DNA of 20,547 nt from positions 1 through 20,547 of IMG/VR virus record IMGVR_UViG_3300006030_000146; one strand, written 5' to 3'. Origin of the DNA: a virus. The notes under the pieces are model-generated. The model made no database searches. It saw nothing but the letters and a program-made list of their open reading frames with translations, and had not been told where the DNA came from. A program made the translations under genes and the position numbers. How positions within the stretch are numbered: the first letter of the stretch is position 1; each line of letters begins with the position of its first letter. Below are positions 6,631 to 12,468 of this stretch, piece by piece.

Positions 6631-7232
6631 GCGAGAAAGACGAAATCATGGCGCTGGTGGATGATTACGGCATCGCGCGGTGGCACGACGATTCAGGCGA
6701 GACTGAGCGCGCCGCCATTGAGGCCCGCGTGGCCGCGCTGGTGGCTGAGAGGGATGAGGCGAAGTCGCCAGATGCCAATGTGGAGTCTGTGCGAGCAATG
6801 CTTTTGGAACGCAGTAAGGTTGGGATCCTGAAATACGGCGTCACGACTGAGCGCGGTGATTTGAGTATCAAAGACTGGTTGAGACACATGCAGCAGGAGA
6901 TGCTGGATGGCGCGGTTTACGCGGAAGCGGCCATTGCAGGCGTCAAAGAAGCGGATGCTGTGCGGGATGAGTGGAAAACAGTCGGTGAACTTGCGATAGA
7001 TGAGGCGGTGAAGCGCATCGCCGCCCTCGACGCCGAGAACCGTGCGCTGCGGGAGGCAGTTAACGTGTATGCGTTCCCGCTAGGCCGCAACGCAGACTTG
7101 GTTGAGACGGCACAAGCGTTATTTGAAGGCCAGCCCGCGCGCTCGCGGCTTGGCAGGCACGGGAGGTGGAGTGATGGATTTCTACATCGTGTGGATTGTG
7201 TTCTTTTTGGCGTTCCTGCCAATCGTGGATAG
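6627..7232 (+). CDS. conserved phage protein with KYG/WLxH helical motif
   Basis: A 201-aa protein starting at GTG 6627, overlapping the upstream stop. After an N-terminal helical region, residues 58-103 carry a motif I recognise from many phage proteins: LERSKVGILKYGVTTERGDLS, then WLRHMQQEMLDGAVYAEAAI. The acidic, helical ExxLDxxxY part recalls MazG-type all-alpha NTP pyrophosphohydrolases, but the full metal-binding set is not obvious, so I leave the function open. A second helix (DEAVKRIAALDAENRALREA) follows. The last 20 codons overlap another small gene at 7174 in a different frame. Confidence 0.78.
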   Translation: MSEKDEIMALVDDYGIARWHDDSGETERAAIEARVAALVAERDEAKSPDANVESVRAMLLERSKVGILKYGVTTERGDLSIKDWLRHMQQEMLDGAVYAEAAIAGVKEADAVRDEWKTVGELAIDEAVKRIAALDAENRALREAVNVYAFPLGRNADLVETAQALFEGQPARSRLGRHGRWSDGFLHRVDCVLFGVPANRG

Positions 7233-7239
7233 GCCATGA
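7174..7239 (+). CDS. 21-aa membrane mini-peptide
   Basis: A 21-codon frame starting at ATG 7174 behind GGGAGGTGG (7161-7169), a ribosome site that has no purpose for the overlapping gene. The peptide is almost one hydrophobic span (YIVWIVFFLAFLP) ending in a short charged tail (VDRP). It ends in ATGA with the next small frame. It is too short for routine gene calling. Translation is supported by the RBS and the overlap pattern only; the role is unknown. Confidence 0.5.
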   Translation: MDFYIVWIVFFLAFLPIVDRP

Positions 7240-7376
7240 AGCGCCGCGCGCGGTCGAGGCGGGTGCGGCTTTGCCCGATTAAATATGGCGAACTGGGGCC
7301 GCCTTGGAGCCCTAATCAAGGATGGGCGTTGCGTCCTTTCAACAGGGTAAGGCGCTGGGCAGGCGCGGGGCGGTGA
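7236..7376 (+). CDS. 46-aa highly basic peptide
   Basis: A frame starting at ATG 7236, overlapping the stop of the preceding mini-gene. The N-terminus is very basic (MKRRARSRRVRL) and basic residues recur at the C-terminus (NRVRRWAGAGR), with a Pro/Trp-rich middle. Such a peptide could bind nucleic acid or an acidic host protein. No good Shine-Dalgarno is present, so translation would rely on coupling. The stop overlaps the next ATG. Evidence is limited to the overlap chain. Confidence 0.45.
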   Translation: MKRRARSRRVRLCPIKYGELGPPWSPNQGWALRPFNRVRRWAGAGR

Positions 7377-7453
7377 TGGAGATCATCGGTGCCATCTTGA
7401 TTGTTTGGGTCATTGTCGTTTTGGGTATTCTGGTTCTTATGGGTGGATCGTGA
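7376..7453 (+). CDS. 25-aa membrane mini-peptide
   Basis: A frame starting at ATG 7376, overlapping the previous TGA. It consists of a single strongly hydrophobic span (IIGAILIVWVIVVLGILVLM) with almost no soluble part. Its stop TGA (7451-7453) overlaps the GTG start of the SNF2 helicase gene, so it fills the otherwise gene-free space exactly. Local base composition is lower in GC than the neighbours because of Ile/Val/Leu codons. The function is unknown. Confidence 0.5.
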   Translation: MEIIGAILIVWVIVVLGILVLMGGS

Positions 7454-8817
7454 AGTTCAACCCTCGCCCCTACCAGCGCGACATTGTGAACTACACGTTC
7501 GAGCACGAACGGTGTAGTACCAGCTCGTTCATGGGTAGTGGCAAGACCGTCTCCGTGTTTACGATGCTCGACACCCTCTACCGCTTCGGCTACGAGTCGC
7601 GACCGACACTCGTCCTGGCACCCTTGCGGGTGGCAAGAAGCGTGTGGCCCGCGGAGGCGAAGAAGTGGGACCACCTCGATCTCGACGTGTCGCCCATCGT
7701 CGGCACCGAAGCTGAGCGCTTGGCTGCGTTGAAGCGCGATGTTCAGATCTACACCATCAACTACGAGAACCTGCCATGGCTGATTTCCCGTACCTCAAAG
7801 AATTGGGCGTTTGCAAATATTGTGGCGGACGAGTCTACAAAGTTGAAGAACCATCGCTTGAATTCTGGTGGCATCCGCGCGGCGATGCTGGCAAAAGTTG
7901 CGCACAGCGCTTCTACCAAGCGTTGGATCAACTTAACCGGCACCCCGGCGCCCAACGGGCTGATCGACCTGTGGGGTCAGCAGTGGTTCGTTGATCGCGG
8001 CGCGCGCCTGGGCCTCACCTTCACAGCATTCCAGAACCGGTGGTTCCGCCCACACCCGAGCGGGTATGGCGTGGTGCCGACTGAATGGGCGCAGGAACAA
8101 ATTCAGGAAGCGCTAGCAGATTGCTGGTTGGCGGTTGATGCCAAGGACTACTTCGACCTGGAAGAGCCCATCGTGACCGATGTGACGGTCGACCTGCCAC
8201 CGAAGGCCATGAAGCTCTACCGCCAGATGGAGCAGGAGATGTACATCGAACTCAACGGCGCGGGGGTCGAAGCGTTCAACTCCGCGAGCATGACCATGAA
8301 GTGCCTACAGCTCGCGAATGGCGCGATCTACAATCAGGACGCCTCGCGCTGGGACGAGGTGCACGACGCGAAGCTAGATGCGCTCGGAGAGATCATCGAA
8401 GAGGCCGCGGGCGAACCGCTCATCGTCTGCTACCAGTTCAAACACGACCTGGCGCGCATCAAGGCGCGATTCAAGAAGGCGCGCGAACTGCGCACAGCGG
8501 GAGACGAAGCCGCATGGAACCGTGGCGAGATCCCCCTGCTGGTACTGCACCCTGAATCCGCCGGCCACGGGCTCAACCTCCAGGATGGCGGGAATCGGAT
8601 CGTGTTCTTCGGCCATTGGTGGAGCCTCGAGCCGTATCAGCAGGTCATCGAACGCATTGGGCCGGTCCGGCAGATGCAGTCTGGCCACCAGCGCAACGTG
8701 TTCGTCTACCACATTCTGGCACGTGGTACGCTCGACCGTGAAGTGATGCTCCGACGCAAGACCAAGGCCAGCGTGCAAGACTTGTTGCTTGCCGCCATGA
8801 AGGAGAAAGCAGCGTGA
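7450..8817 (+). CDS. SNF2-type helicase / DEAD-like ATPase
   Basis: A 455-aa superfamily 2 protein, with the start chosen at GTG 7450, which overlaps the upstream TGA and precedes the first conserved residues (KFNPRPYQRD, Q-motif Q9). Walker A is MGSGKT at 28-33. Motif II is ADES with D127-E128, followed by KLKN as usual in phage members. Motif III is TGTP at 163-166. Motifs V and VI are SAGHGLNLQDGG and QQVIERIGPVRQ. The protein is short, consisting of the two RecA-like lobes without accessory domains. SNF2-family ATPases move along DNA and remodel protein-DNA complexes rather than unwinding processively. It is a regular partner of PolA and VRR_NUC in phage replication modules. All ATPase motifs look intact. 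Confidence 0.94.
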   Translation: MKFNPRPYQRDIVNYTFEHERCSTSSFMGSGKTVSVFTMLDTLYRFGYESRPTLVLAPLRVARSVWPAEAKKWDHLDLDVSPIVGTEAERLAALKRDVQIYTINYENLPWLISRTSKNWAFANIVADESTKLKNHRLNSGGIRAAMLAKVAHSASTKRWINLTGTPAPNGLIDLWGQQWFVDRGARLGLTFTAFQNRWFRPHPSGYGVVPTEWAQEQIQEALADCWLAVDAKDYFDLEEPIVTDVTVDLPPKAMKLYRQMEQEMYIELNGAGVEAFNSASMTMKCLQLANGAIYNQDASRWDEVHDAKLDALGEIIEEAAGEPLIVCYQFKHDLARIKARFKKARELRTAGDEAAWNRGEIPLLVLHPESAGHGLNLQDGGNRIVFFGHWWSLEPYQQVIERIGPVRQMQSGHQRNVFVYHILARGTLDREVMLRRKTKASVQDLLLAAMKEKAA

Positions 8818-9011
8818 CGAAATTAGGCCCTATCTGGCAGTGCGCGGCGTGCAGCCGCAGTGTTTTTGCGACCTGGGATAACGACGCTAAGTGCTTTGTC
8901 CCGGAGTCGAAGTATTGGGAGGGTGGCCGCTGGGGGCCTTTTCACAAAGTGTTCTGCGGTGCGGAGCACGCAACCATGTACCACAATCAGCAGACAGTGG
9001 CGCAATCATGA
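8814..9011 (+). CDS. small Cys/His protein
   Basis: A 65-aa protein starting at GTG 8814, with AAGGAG at 8800-8805 located inside the helicase end, giving good spacing. C10-x2-C13, C27 and C48-x3-H52 could form a zinc site; the C-terminal FHKVFCGAEHATMYH stretch is typical of unassigned phage zinc-finger-like proteins. It is aromatic-rich in the middle. The function is unknown. The stop overlaps the next ATG. Confidence 0.68.
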   Translation: MTKLGPIWQCAACSRSVFATWDNDAKCFVPESKYWEGGRWGPFHKVFCGAEHATMYHNQQTVAQS

Positions 9012-9148
9012 CCTTCGTAGCAGGACTCGTCGCAGGTTTCGTTATCGGGGCTCTGTCGGTTGGGCTACTTGCACCGCCCACTCCTGCAAAGCCTCGAGTT
9101 GCGCCGCCGTCAGGTGATAGCGACCGTAGTTCGTCGTCACCGTCATAG
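9008..9148 (+). CDS. small membrane protein at end of early operon
   Basis: A 46-aa protein starting at ATG 9008 (ATGA overlap). Residues 3-21 are a Gly/Ala/Val-rich membrane span (FVAGLVAGFVIGALSVGLL), followed by a Pro-rich linker and a Ser-rich, hydrophilic tail. The 3' 107 bases are antisense to the end of Rz1 on the other strand, so part of the tail sequence may be constrained by Rz1. The N-terminal span lies mainly outside that overlap, which supports it as a real gene. The role is unknown. Confidence 0.55.
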   Translation: MTFVAGLVAGFVIGALSVGLLAPPTPAKPRVAPPSGDSDRSSSSPS

Positions 9149-9317
9149 CCACGTCACTGAGCGTGGCGTGCTCCGGGAAGAGATCCAGCAATGGTGGCGG
9201 GCTCAGCAGCGCTGGTGGTGCCTGCGGGCTCGGGCACGTCACCTTGAGCGGCGGCGTTGAGCAGGCGGATAAAGCCATCAGGGATGACGCAGCGAGAATC
9301 GTCAATCTGCGTGACAT
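9042..9317 (-). CDS. Rz1: Rz1-like outer-membrane lipoprotein (o-spanin)
   Basis: A 91-aa protein that starts inside Rz in another frame and runs 112 bases past its end. The lipobox LSAC places the lipidated cysteine at residue 19 after a basic N-terminus (MSRRLTILAASS), so it is a signal-peptidase-II lipoprotein. The mature part starts with a Pro-rich stretch (CPSPQAPPALLSPPPLL), the hallmark of Rz1. O-spanins pair with Rz across the periplasm and fuse the inner and outer membranes in the last step of lysis, which implies a Gram-negative host. GAGGTG upstream gives a good ribosome site. The 3' end overlaps a convergent + strand gene. Confidence 0.9.
   Translation of the reverse strand: MSRRLTILAASSLMALSACSTPPLKVTCPSPQAPPALLSPPPLLDLFPEHATLSDVAMTVTTNYGRYHLTAAQLEALQEWAVQVAQPTEPR
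9148..9167. terminator. 6-bp hairpin between convergent operons
   Basis: GCCACG (9148-9153) and CGTGGC (9162-9167) are complementary around an eight-base loop and begin at the stop codon of the last + strand gene. Being symmetric it could act in both directions, but no T run follows on either strand. It is the only hairpin I found at the junction, and the terminator role is weak. Confidence 0.3.
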
Positions 9318-9600
9318 ACTTCGGCACCTCTTTGACGATGGCCTGCGCCTTGGCCTGGACGACGCGAACGCGGTCCATGTAGCGCACTTCGACTTTGCGG
9401 TTCACGGCTTCGAGCCGTTCGACTTCGGCGGTGTACTTGGCCTGGAGTTCGGCCTTCTCTTTGTCCCACAGCGCCTGCGTATGCGCTTCGCCCTTAGAGT
9501 ACACCCACCACTCGAATGCGATGAGCGCCAGTACGGCGGCCACCGCGGCCCAAACCTTCGGGTTGAGCCACGGTGGGGTGGCGAAGTCCAGCAGGCCCAT
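9154..9600 (-). CDS. Rz: Rz-like inner-membrane spanin (i-spanin)
   Basis: A 148-aa protein with one N-terminal membrane span at about 17-35 (VWAAVAAVLALIAFEWWVY), followed by a long charged coiled coil (WDKEKAELQAKYTAEVERLEAVN) and the conserved segment VVQAKAQAIVKEVPKYVT with CVIPDGFIRLLNAAA. This is the standard Rz layout. The start ATG overlaps the stop of the preceding gene (TAATG), and Rz1 is nested in a different frame. The role is to form the periplasm-spanning spanin complex with Rz1. No special irregularity is visible. Confidence 0.92.
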   Translation of the reverse strand: MGLLDFATPPWLNPKVWAAVAAVLALIAFEWWVYSKGEAHTQALWDKEKAELQAKYTAEVERLEAVNRKVEVRYMDRVRVVQAKAQAIVKEVPKYVTQIDDSRCVIPDGFIRLLNAAAQGDVPEPAGTTSAAEPATIAGSLPGARHAQ

Positions 9601-9791
9601 TACGCTTTGCGGCGCTCGGCGATGGGGATGACGATGTTGGGATGGCCGCGACGGCCAAAGATGGTTGTGACATCCTCGACCGTGCCTACCAATCGCTCAC
9701 TCAAGTCTTTCGACAGCTGCTCGTTCTGCTCGAGCAGCTTCTCAGCTTCGCACCCTGGCAGTAGTCGACGTAGGAGTTCTGGCATTTTCAT
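9600..9791 (-). CDS. hypothetical protein in lysis cassette
   Basis: A 63-aa soluble, charged, mainly helical protein between the small membrane protein and Rz. Starts and stops overlap on both sides (ATGA upstream, TAATG downstream), so it is translated as part of the cassette. It has one cysteine and no membrane span or signal peptide, so it is not the holin itself. A regulator of lysis timing is possible from position only. The family is not recognised. Confidence 0.72.
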   Translation of the reverse strand: MKMPELLRRLLPGCEAEKLLEQNEQLSKDLSERLVGTVEDVTTIFGRRGHPNIVIPIAERRKA

Positions 9792-9997
9792 TTACCATTC
9801 TCGATAAATTTCTCCACGACGTCCTTGAGATTTCCGAGCGTGTTGACCAGGTTCGCTTTGTACTCTGTGTCTGCGATGAACGCGGCCATGATCTTGTCTT
9901 GGAGCGCTACGATCCGCAGGTAAAAGTATCCGGCCGCGATTGCAAAAACCGCACCGACAGGTCCAATCGCCTTGGCTAACTGGTCGAAAAACTCCAT
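9788..9997 (-). CDS. holin candidate, one membrane span
   Basis: A 69-aa protein, with ATG 9997 chosen because GGAG lies eight bases upstream; the frame is open further back but that part falls inside the endolysin gene. One hydrophobic segment at about 12-28 (GPVGAVFAIAAGYFYLRI) follows a short amphipathic N-terminus, and the C-terminal half is a charged helix. The size and single span resemble T7-type gp17.5 holins. The endolysin next door lacks a secretion signal, so a holin is needed, and this is the most conventional candidate. A GTG three codons upstream could give a second start. Function is inferred from context and topology. Confidence 0.62.
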   Translation of the reverse strand: MEFFDQLAKAIGPVGAVFAIAAGYFYLRIVALQDKIMAAFIADTEYKANLVNTLGNLKDVVEKFIENGK

Positions 9998-10035
9998 GGA
10001 CGACACTCCGACATGTTTTTCATTCTTGGTTGTAG

Positions 10036-10497
10036 TCAGGCGATAGCTTCGTTCCCCAACATCGTGCAAGTTTCCTCGCATCGTGCGGGGGTCTGTTTGT
10101 GCCAGTCGGAGTCCAGTGCGTGAACTCGCGCCGCGGCGTAGTCGCCACTCTTGAGCGCGAGCAGCATCTTCGGAAAGCCCCGGACGCCTGCTACTCCCAA
10201 CTGAAAAGCCATGTCAATTAAGCCGCGGCGGGGCCATTCCGGTAACCCGCCGAACCACCCAAACGCCGCCGTGAGCTGCCTCACCTTGTCCTCGATGTCT
10301 GAGTCGAGAAGACGGTCGCATTCATCGTCGCTCAGCGGCGCACCGCAGAGCGCCCGCGCCTGGTCAGCGGTCAGCGACTTGTCCGTGCTGACGAGATGCC
10401 CTACGCCGACGGTCCAGAACCCTTCACTGTCCCGGTACACGTCCAAGCGCCGCCCTTCCTGGCGCGCGAGGATGGCGCGGAGGATGGGATCAGCCAC
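10036..10497 (-). CDS. endolysin, T4-type lysozyme (GH24)
   Basis: A 153-aa muramidase that cleaves the MurNAc-GlcNAc bond of peptidoglycan. It aligns by eye with T4 lysozyme: E14 (RQEGRRLDVYRDSEG), D23 and T29 (FWTVGVGH) match the catalytic E11, D20 and T26. Later family segments are RRGLIDMAFQLG and the C-terminal ARCEETCTML. The N-terminus is not hydrophobic, so it has neither a cleavable signal nor a SAR anchor and must reach the wall through a holin. It starts at GTG with no visible Shine-Dalgarno and overlaps the end of a 25-codon membrane-peptide frame, so its translation probably depends on that frame. Confidence 0.95.
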   Translation of the reverse strand: MADPILRAILARQEGRRLDVYRDSEGFWTVGVGHLVSTDKSLTADQARALCGAPLSDDECDRLLDSDIEDKVRQLTAAFGWFGGLPEWPRRGLIDMAFQLGVAGVRGFPKMLLALKSGDYAAARVHALDSDWHKQTPARCEETCTMLGNEAIA

Positions 10498-10567
10498 GGC
10501 GGCGCGTGTGCTCGTCGTACAACGCGAGAACGGTCAGCACGAGAACGGCAGAGCCGAGCAGAATCAT
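10490..10567 (-). CDS. 25-aa membrane peptide overlapping endolysin start
   Basis: A short frame starting at CAT 10565-10567, overlapping the stop of the large ejection-type gene (ATGA), with GAGGTG about six bases upstream as a good ribosome site. The peptide is one membrane span (ILLGSAVLVLTVLALY) with a charged tail (DEHTRRRG). Its stop lies five bases past the GTG of the endolysin. It could be a minimal holin-type peptide, or a leader that opens the endolysin start by coupling. It is too short for normal gene calling. Confidence 0.55.
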   Translation of the reverse strand: MILLGSAVLVLTVLALYDEHTRRRG

Positions 10568-12468
10568 TGCGCACCTCGCGTTACGATGTCGGAAAGTAAA
10601 CCGCTTGGCGCTTTCGGATAGCTGGCCGACGCGCCGCCCAATGTATCCTGGTAGAGCTTTGAGAGAATGAACGAGCGCGTCAGCGGCCGCGCGAACACCG
10701 CCGCGGCGGCGCCGTAGTTCTGTGTGGCGGCAGCAGAGCCCACGCCGAGCGCGGCGTCCCACAGGCTGAACTGCGGCACGGCGCCAGTGTTGCGCACCGG
10801 TCCCATGACGTGTTTGAACGAATTGGCGGTCTGCGCGACGATCTCAAGCCCACCGCCGAGCGGCACCGGGTTGTTCGGCCGCGCGGCCATGCGGCCGAGT
10901 TGCAGTGCATCCACGTGGCCGTCGCCGGTCAAGGCGCGGTCGATGTTGAGTGAACGGGCGATCAGCGAACGGCCTTTCTGGAATTCCGCCATTTTGGCCG
11001 CCCAGGCCGCTGCTTGTTCGGGCTGCCCTGTCTGTGCATACGTGCCGGCGACGCGCTTGGCGTTCAGGTCGATGAACTGCTCGAGCGCATCGGCAATCTG
11101 CAGGTACGCCGATGCGACGTGAAAGTCTTCCTTTGAGCCTTCTGGACCGCGCGCCTTGGTGAACAGATTCTTCGCGTCCGAGCGGTAATCGGAGATCAAG
11201 TCCACTGCGTCATTGATGTTCAACACCGTCGGCTTGCCGCGGGTGGGGGAATCGTTGTTCCACAGCGGCGGTTCGGCTTTCGGCGCCATCAGCCGGTAGT
11301 CCGGCATAGGAGAGCCGTTGTCGACGGCGCGCGGCGTCTGGATCGGGCCGCCCGTCACGTCCGAAATGGCGGCGTTGACCCGCTCGGCTGCAGCCTTATA
11401 TCGGCTGAACTTCATCCCCAGCGCGCGGACTCGAACGCCTACACCTGCCATGAGATCGTCCAAGGGGCCGTTCGGGCCACCGGTCGGCATGTCTCCGAGT
11501 TCATCTAGCGGTCGATAGTATTTCTGCACCACCTGTTTGCGGTAGGCGTCGAGCGCGTCGTGGGTCAGCGCTTCCTCCTGCTGGAACCCTGGCAGCGACG
11601 ACTTCGCAATGCTGTCGGACACCTCCTGGTTGTGCAATTGCGCGGTCTGCCGCGTCAGGAATTTGCCGCTGAACCCTTCCGCCGCGCTGTTCGTCACGGT
11701 CGGGTTGGCCTCCGTCGGGGAGAGCTTGTAGCCGACCTGCAGCGCCTGCTTGGCGGCGTTATCCCGCACCTGGTTGGCCACCTGGTCGACCGCGCCCTGC
11801 TGCGCCCGAAGCTCAAGCACGCGCTGCAATCCGCTCAGCGTGCCACCCACTGCGGCGCCGCCCGCTGCGCCGAGCCCGACGTTCGTTGCGCGGCTCTCCC
11901 CTTCGCTCGTCGGCAGCATGGCACCGCCCACAGCGCCCTGTGCGCCGCCTACGAGCGCACCACCTGCCGCCGCGGCCAGTCGGCCACCGCCGAGTGCCGC
12001 CGTCGCCGCAGCGCCCACAGGCGCCGCCACAACAGCCACGGGTGCTGTCGCCGCAGCGCCGCCGGCCATGCCGCCGATGAATCCCGCGGGGTTCGCCAGT
12101 GCGCCCACGGATTCGTCTTTGAACTGATCGACTTCGGACTGCGGCGTGACGCCGAGCATCTGCCCGCCGGCCAGCTTCGCGCCCTGAAAGAACGCGCCGA
12201 CACCTTCGGCAAAGCGCGCGACGCTGGCACCGGGCCGTTCGTCAGGCTTCGCGTACTCCTTCTGGTCGGCCATGCGCTGGTCGAACTTCTTGCGCGCGAG
12301 CGCCTGTGCGGCGTTGGGCTCCGAGGCGCCACCGTCGATGTGCGTTACGTCCTTGCCGAAGTCATGCGACGCGCGGGCTTCGATGCGGTCGGGCGCAACG
12401 TCATCCGGCACGTTCTGGTAGACATGCGACGAACCGTCATCGAAGGTGATGGTGACATTGCGCGGCAT
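10564..12468 (-). CDS. large internal virion / ejection protein
   Basis: A 634-aa protein, the last of three consecutive virion-type genes before lysis. The N-terminal 45 residues (VTITFDDGSSHVYQNVPDD) form a small beta-rich module I have seen at the start of podovirus ejection proteins. Residues about 121-212 are an almost uninterrupted Ala/Gly/Val-rich hydrophobic segment (GGMAGGAAATAPVAVVAAP), suited to insertion into the host membrane. The rest is helical, with no peptidoglycan-hydrolase motif visible. By analogy with P22 gp7/gp16/gp20 and T7 gp14-16, it would be ejected with the DNA to form a cell-envelope conduit. It overlaps the upstream gene at a single base and the downstream 25-aa frame. 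The exact homologue is not identified. Confidence 0.82.
   Translation of the reverse strand: MPRNVTITFDDGSSHVYQNVPDDVAPDRIEARASHDFGKDVTHIDGGASEPNAAQALARKKFDQRMADQKEYAKPDERPGASVARFAEGVGAFFQGAKLAGGQMLGVTPQSEVDQFKDESVGALANPAGFIGGMAGGAAATAPVAVVAAPVGAAATAALGGGRLAAAAGGALVGGAQGAVGGAMLPTSEGESRATNVGLGAAGGAAVGGTLSGLQRVLELRAQQGAVDQVANQVRDNAAKQALQVGYKLSPTEANPTVTNSAAEGFSGKFLTRQTAQLHNQEVSDSIAKSSLPGFQQEEALTHDALDAYRKQVVQKYYRPLDELGDMPTGGPNGPLDDLMAGVGVRVRALGMKFSRYKAAAERVNAAISDVTGGPIQTPRAVDNGSPMPDYRLMAPKAEPPLWNNDSPTRGKPTVLNINDAVDLISDYRSDAKNLFTKARGPEGSKEDFHVASAYLQIADALEQFIDLNAKRVAGTYAQTGQPEQAAAWAAKMAEFQKGRSLIARSLNIDRALTGDGHVDALQLGRMAARPNNPVPLGGGLEIVAQTANSFKHVMGPVRNTGAVPQFSLWDAALGVGSAAATQNYGAAAAVFARPLTRSFILSKLYQDTLGGASASYPKAPSGLLSDIVTRGAQ

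Noticed and set aside
9976-10023. Short frame from ATG 10023 overlapping the holin-candidate start, possibly a leader peptide
   Set aside because: Only about 15 codons, no convincing ribosome site and no membrane character; kept as a remark rather than a gene.
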